49,659 bases of DNA from Patescibacteria group bacterium (GTDB lineage Bacteria; Patescibacteriota; Minisyncoccia; Phycocordibacterales; UBA918): positions 1 to 49,659 of the forward strand of contig JAIEOU010000002.1 in the NCBI GenBank assembly GCA_019750255.1. Reading direction: 5' to 3'. The notes beneath the pieces are model-generated. The model was not told where the DNA came from and did no database searches. It was given only the letters and a program-made list of their open reading frames with translations. A program made the translations under genes and the position numbers. Shown here piece after piece: positions 46,440-49,659 of the stretch. Position 1 is the first letter of the stretch. Each line of letters opens with the position of its first letter.

Positions 46440-46898
46440 ATGATCTCTCACTTCCTCCGCCGGTTCATGCCGGTTCTTGCCTTGTGCGCTCTGTCGCTTT
46501 TCGCGACGGCGTGCACCAGTCGCACCGACACTCGTTCCTCGGACGGTTCCGTCCGGGTGCAAATGGTTTCGGGTGATACCGCGCTCGGTGCGGCGGCGAC
46601 CGTCATGGTCGTCGATGCCCGAGCCATCAATCCGCAAACCGGTGAACCCGAAGGGCCTTACGCCCGTAACGTGCAGGTGCTTCAGGCACCGTCCCTTGCC
46701 ACGGTTGCGACGGGAGCCATCCTTGGCTCCATCGTTCCGGCAGCGACGCAGGGTGTGTTCGGTCTCGCTATTGCCCGCAACAATCCCTGTGCTCGTGGAA
46801 ACTGCGGCGGCGGTGGCAGTACCGCCATCGCCATCTCGGGCTCGTCTTCGCAAGCCGGCGGCTATGCCGGCATCACCTTCGGCGGCCAAGGCCACTGA
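46440..46898 (+). CDS. lipoprotein, hypothetical, Gly-rich C-terminus
   Basis: MISHFLRRFMPVLALCALSLFATAC lipobox; CARGNCGGGGSTAIAISGSSSQAGGYAGITFGGQGH. Confidence 0.7.
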   Translation: MISHFLRRFMPVLALCALSLFATACTSRTDTRSSDGSVRVQMVSGDTALGAAATVMVVDARAINPQTGEPEGPYARNVQVLQAPSLATVATGAILGSIVPAATQGVFGLAIARNNPCARGNCGGGGSTAIAISGSSSQAGGYAGITFGGQGH

Positions 46899-46909
46899 TA
46901 AGAAAGGAT

Positions 46910-47947
46910 ATGACCATGCGTCTTTCCATCATCGGTGGCTTGTGCATCCTCGGGCTCGCGTTTGCAAGCACGGGGTACGCCCAGACCACCCCGAGGCAGT
47001 CGGCCGCCGCGTCAGCTGCACCGGCTCAAACGTTCGACGGCTGGCATCTGGTCTCGGGATTCACCGAGACGGGTCCTGACCTGCAGGTTCAGTCGCTGGT
47101 GGCTGGTTTGTATCAAAGTGTCCAGAGTCGTCCGGCAGTCATGTCGGCGCTCCGCGGCACTCTGAACGACGCGGCCCTCAACAACTACGCGACGCCGGCA
47201 CTCTTCGAACAGCTCTTCCGGACTGCCTACGGGCTTGATGGTCGAAACACCATCACCCGTCGGGAATTCAAGAGCTTTCTCGTCCCTCGCGGTAACCAGG
47301 AGGGGATCATTCTCCCCGGCTTCGCGAATGGACGAGACCAAGCCCGACTCGCCAGCCTTCGTCAGCGACAGCAGACGGTGGCTGCACGGGTAACTCGGGA
47401 ACAGGACCGCGTGGCCATTGCGGCACCGCCGGGGACATCTCCGGTGGTGCAGCGTGAAGCCGCGGCTCTCGCCTCGCTCGCCACGCAGCTCGCCACCTTT
47501 GGTGGCAGGCTCACGGCGGCTGAACGCGAGCTCCGCAGTGGTCGTTTCGACGCTGTCGCCTTCAATCATTTCCTTGATGGTGTGCACAGTGGCCTTGGTT
47601 ATGTCGACCAGCGAGTGAGTGAGATTGACCAGCGTCTTTCTGCTCTCACGACGCGAGTCGGCGCTGTCGAAAGTAAGGTGGACGGTTTCCAAGGTCAGAT
47701 CAATTGGCTCTGGGGAACGTTCGCTGTCGGGGTGCTCATCCTGGGCATCGTCTTCTGTATCTTCGGTTGGCGCCAGCAAAAGACGTCCCGCACTGTCGCC
47801 GGTCACGCTGAACAGCTCGGTGCCGTCGACACACGGCTCGCCGAAGCAACGGAAGCGGTCGCCGCCCTCGCTCCGCGAGTGGCTGCGGTCGAAAAAGCCG
47901 ATTCTGAAGTTCGACAGGGGACACCGTCCTTATCGGTCGTAGCCTGA
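46910..47947 (+). CDS. secreted/membrane coiled-coil protein
   Basis: Signal peptide, long helical region, TM INWLWGTFAVGVLILGIVFCIFGW, cytosolic coiled coil. Confidence 0.75.
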   Translation: MTMRLSIIGGLCILGLAFASTGYAQTTPRQSAAASAAPAQTFDGWHLVSGFTETGPDLQVQSLVAGLYQSVQSRPAVMSALRGTLNDAALNNYATPALFEQLFRTAYGLDGRNTITRREFKSFLVPRGNQEGIILPGFANGRDQARLASLRQRQQTVAARVTREQDRVAIAAPPGTSPVVQREAAALASLATQLATFGGRLTAAERELRSGRFDAVAFNHFLDGVHSGLGYVDQRVSEIDQRLSALTTRVGAVESKVDGFQGQINWLWGTFAVGVLILGIVFCIFGWRQQKTSRTVAGHAEQLGAVDTRLAEATEAVAALAPRVAAVEKADSEVRQGTPSLSVVA

Positions 47948-48059
47948 CGGAACTGGCACCCCGGTGCACCATGCACTGGGGTGCCACTCCACCTTTCCTC
48001 TCTGTTAAGTTTGTACCTTACGTTCTTCAAGTACACCCTGTACCTAAACTCTGACCACC

Positions 48060-48098
48060 AAGGCCCTTGCATTCAAGCAGGGCCTTTTGACTTTTTTA
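48060..48098 (+). terminator. intrinsic terminator
   Basis: AAGGCCCTTGCATTCAAGCAGGGCCTTTTGACTTTTTT. Confidence 0.7.
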
Positions 48099-48151
48099 AG
48101 AATTAGTGACATAATATAAAGCGAATCAGTTCATCACAAGGATCCTCCAGC

Positions 48152-48940
48152 ATGATGCGTTATCTTGGGTTACTCGCTCTGGCTGTACTTGCCGCGTGCG
48201 GGGAAGTCACGACTGATCGTTTTGCCGGCGCTCCAGTTACGGGTGCAGCAAGGGTGTCTGCGAACACTATGCAGATTACTTTCGGTGGCCCCGCCGCGCA
48301 GTTGGCAAGGCAAGCCCAGTCGGGAAGCTACCGCTACGGTCGCTTCACCGTCCGTCGCGAGGCCGATGGGGGGCAGGTGATTGAAGGCGGCGTATTTACG
48401 CCACCCGAAGCACCGCCACTGTGGGCTGTCGAGCAGCTTCGTAATCGCCCCGTCCGCAATCTCATCTTGGTGGATTTTATCAAGAAGGAGCTTCACTTGT
48501 ATCAACGCGCGGGTGCAGACTGGGTCGCAACAATTGGCTATGCGGTCGTCGCGCCACAGGCGAATAGCTTACCGCGCGACGTTGTGGAGGGGAACTTGTC
48601 GCGCATCGACCTCGCGCCGGTGTGGGGTGTGCCCGCCAGTATTCGCCGGGACTACGCGGCGGCGGGTCAACCTCTTCCAGCCCAGGTGCCGTTTGGTGAT
48701 CCTCGCAATATGCTCGGTGCCGCTCGGCTTGAGGTTGCTTGGAACACCCCGAACTGGAACCTGGTACGCCTCCATGGCGCTCGCGGATATCCCGCAGAAC
48801 CGCTCGGTGAGGTCGATACCTACGGCTGCGTTTCGCTTCTCGATGAGTCACTACTCGGTCTTATCAATCAGATTGGTGGACCGGCTGGAGCAGTGAGAGA
48901 CGGTACCGTAATTATGTTCCATCGTCGTGGTGTGCGCTAA
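48152..48940 (+). CDS. L,D-transpeptidase (YkuD) lipoprotein
   Basis: MMRYLGLLALAVLAACGEV lipobox; NLILVDFIKKELHLYQ; RLHGARGYPAEPLGEVDTYGCVSLLDE (HG...GCVS catalytic motif). Confidence 0.85.
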   Translation: MMRYLGLLALAVLAACGEVTTDRFAGAPVTGAARVSANTMQITFGGPAAQLARQAQSGSYRYGRFTVRREADGGQVIEGGVFTPPEAPPLWAVEQLRNRPVRNLILVDFIKKELHLYQRAGADWVATIGYAVVAPQANSLPRDVVEGNLSRIDLAPVWGVPASIRRDYAAAGQPLPAQVPFGDPRNMLGAARLEVAWNTPNWNLVRLHGARGYPAEPLGEVDTYGCVSLLDESLLGLINQIGGPAGAVRDGTVIMFHRRGVR

Positions 48941-49138
48941 GTGCACCACGACTAACTGCTCCTGCTTTTCAGGCATGAGCGGTTTTCTTTTTAATGTGCT
49001 GAAAGGATCGTAGACTGTATTCACGTAAGGTGTGCTCTTTATAGCCTGTTTGCCAGTAGTGATTTCAGTACTATGTTTAGCCGGGGTGACTGCCACGCCA
49101 CTGACTTTGAGTAAAAAGGCGAGTCCACAAATAACGCT

Positions 49139-49166
49139 TGACAGATTTTTTATTACGTGTATATTA
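49139..49166 (+). promoter_or_regulatory. sigma-70 promoter, extended -10
   Basis: TTGACA-16-TATATT with upstream TG, resembling 45227-45254 (approximate coordinates). Confidence 0.55.
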
Positions 49167-49266
49167 GTCCGGTACACAGAAGTTTGGACACACATTCGTG
49201 CATTGTTCAAGTGACTGTTGCGACCTGCCGGGGGTTTATCCGGTATTCATCGAAAGGACTTCCTTC

Positions 49267-49659
49267 ATGATTCGCTCTTTCCAGACCAAGGGTCTCCTGG
49301 CCCTCTCCGCCCTCGCCCTCACCGCCGCCGTCGGCCTCGCCAATCCGGCCTCCGCCACCTGCGTCGGCGGGAGCATGTGCGGGAACAACGGCCAGATGAC
49401 CCGGACGATCGAGGTCGAGACCGGTGGCTGGGCCAATCGCGACGGCGGCAACTTCCAGGGCGCCGCCGCCGCCGGCAATCACACGCGCACGCGTTCGTGG
49501 GGTTCGCAGGAAGGCGTGACCGGCTCGCTCTCCGGCGCCGCCCTCGGTACGGCCACCAACGGCTGCCCCGGCAACGTCTGCGGCTCGACCGTCGGCCTCA
49601 TGGGCTCGGCGGCCGGTGCGATGCAGACCGAGATGGGTGGCTCCTCGGCGATGGCTCGC
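49267..49659 (+). CDS. secreted Gly/Ala-rich Cys-pair protein (truncated by window end)
   Basis: Open to window end: MIRSFQTKGLLALSALALTAAVGLANPASATCVGGSMC...GALGTATNGCPGNVCGSTVG. Confidence 0.7.
   Translation, partial: MIRSFQTKGLLALSALALTAAVGLANPASATCVGGSMCGNNGQMTRTIEVETGGWANRDGGNFQGAAAAGNHTRTRSWGSQEGVTGSLSGAALGTATNGCPGNVCGSTVGLMGSAAGAMQTEMGGSSAMAR

Noticed and set aside
45275-48000. Overlapping alternative-frame ORFs in the GC-rich cluster (e.g. 45260..45778 -, 46386..46895 -, 47012..47806 -)
   Set aside because: GC-rich sequence produces long spurious frames; the forward frames have signal peptides, lipoboxes and RBSs.
49032-49214. 60-aa ORF with hydrophobic N-terminus (MLFIACLPVVISVLCLAGVTATP...)
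   Set aside because: A strong promoter for the next gene lies inside it; no RBS or homology seen, so coding status is uncertain.

Overview
The window looks like a Patescibacteria/CPR (Parcubacteria-like) chromosome segment; this lineage call is an inference from gene content, short proteins and interrupted rRNA. Recognisable core genes are recA, ftsK, an EF-P-like gene, an ECF sigma factor, pgsA-like, rplJ-rplL, rodA, folD, secD-secF, an NMP-kinase-like gene, a UMP-kinase-like gene and a yciB/ispZ-like gene. A 23S - tRNA-Pro - 5S cluster is present with no 16S in the window. The 23S gene carries two short ORF-less group I introns, at sites equivalent to E. coli L1931 and L2593, plus a ~100-nt helical expansion. 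The most unusual structure is on the minus strand at ~16.39-16.66 kb. A complete canonical tRNA-Pro(GGG) sits inside the anticodon loop of a second tRNA-Pro-like sequence, and a third tRNA-Pro 5' half lies outside that. Each layer is clamped by a ~22-bp continuous extension of the acceptor helix. Other items: a RAYT transposase with REP-like palindromes, a BrnT/BrnA-type toxin-antitoxin pair, a tandemly duplicated {small TM protein, pseudopilin, glycosyltransferase} module, multi-hairpin intergenic elements sharing a 16-mer, a disrupted P-loop kinase copy, and a GC-rich accessory region (42.6-49.7 kb) of tiny Pro-rich ORFs with attenuator-like leaders and secreted Cys-pair/Gly-rich proteins. 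No database searches or folding programs were run; coordinates of RNA ends are approximate.
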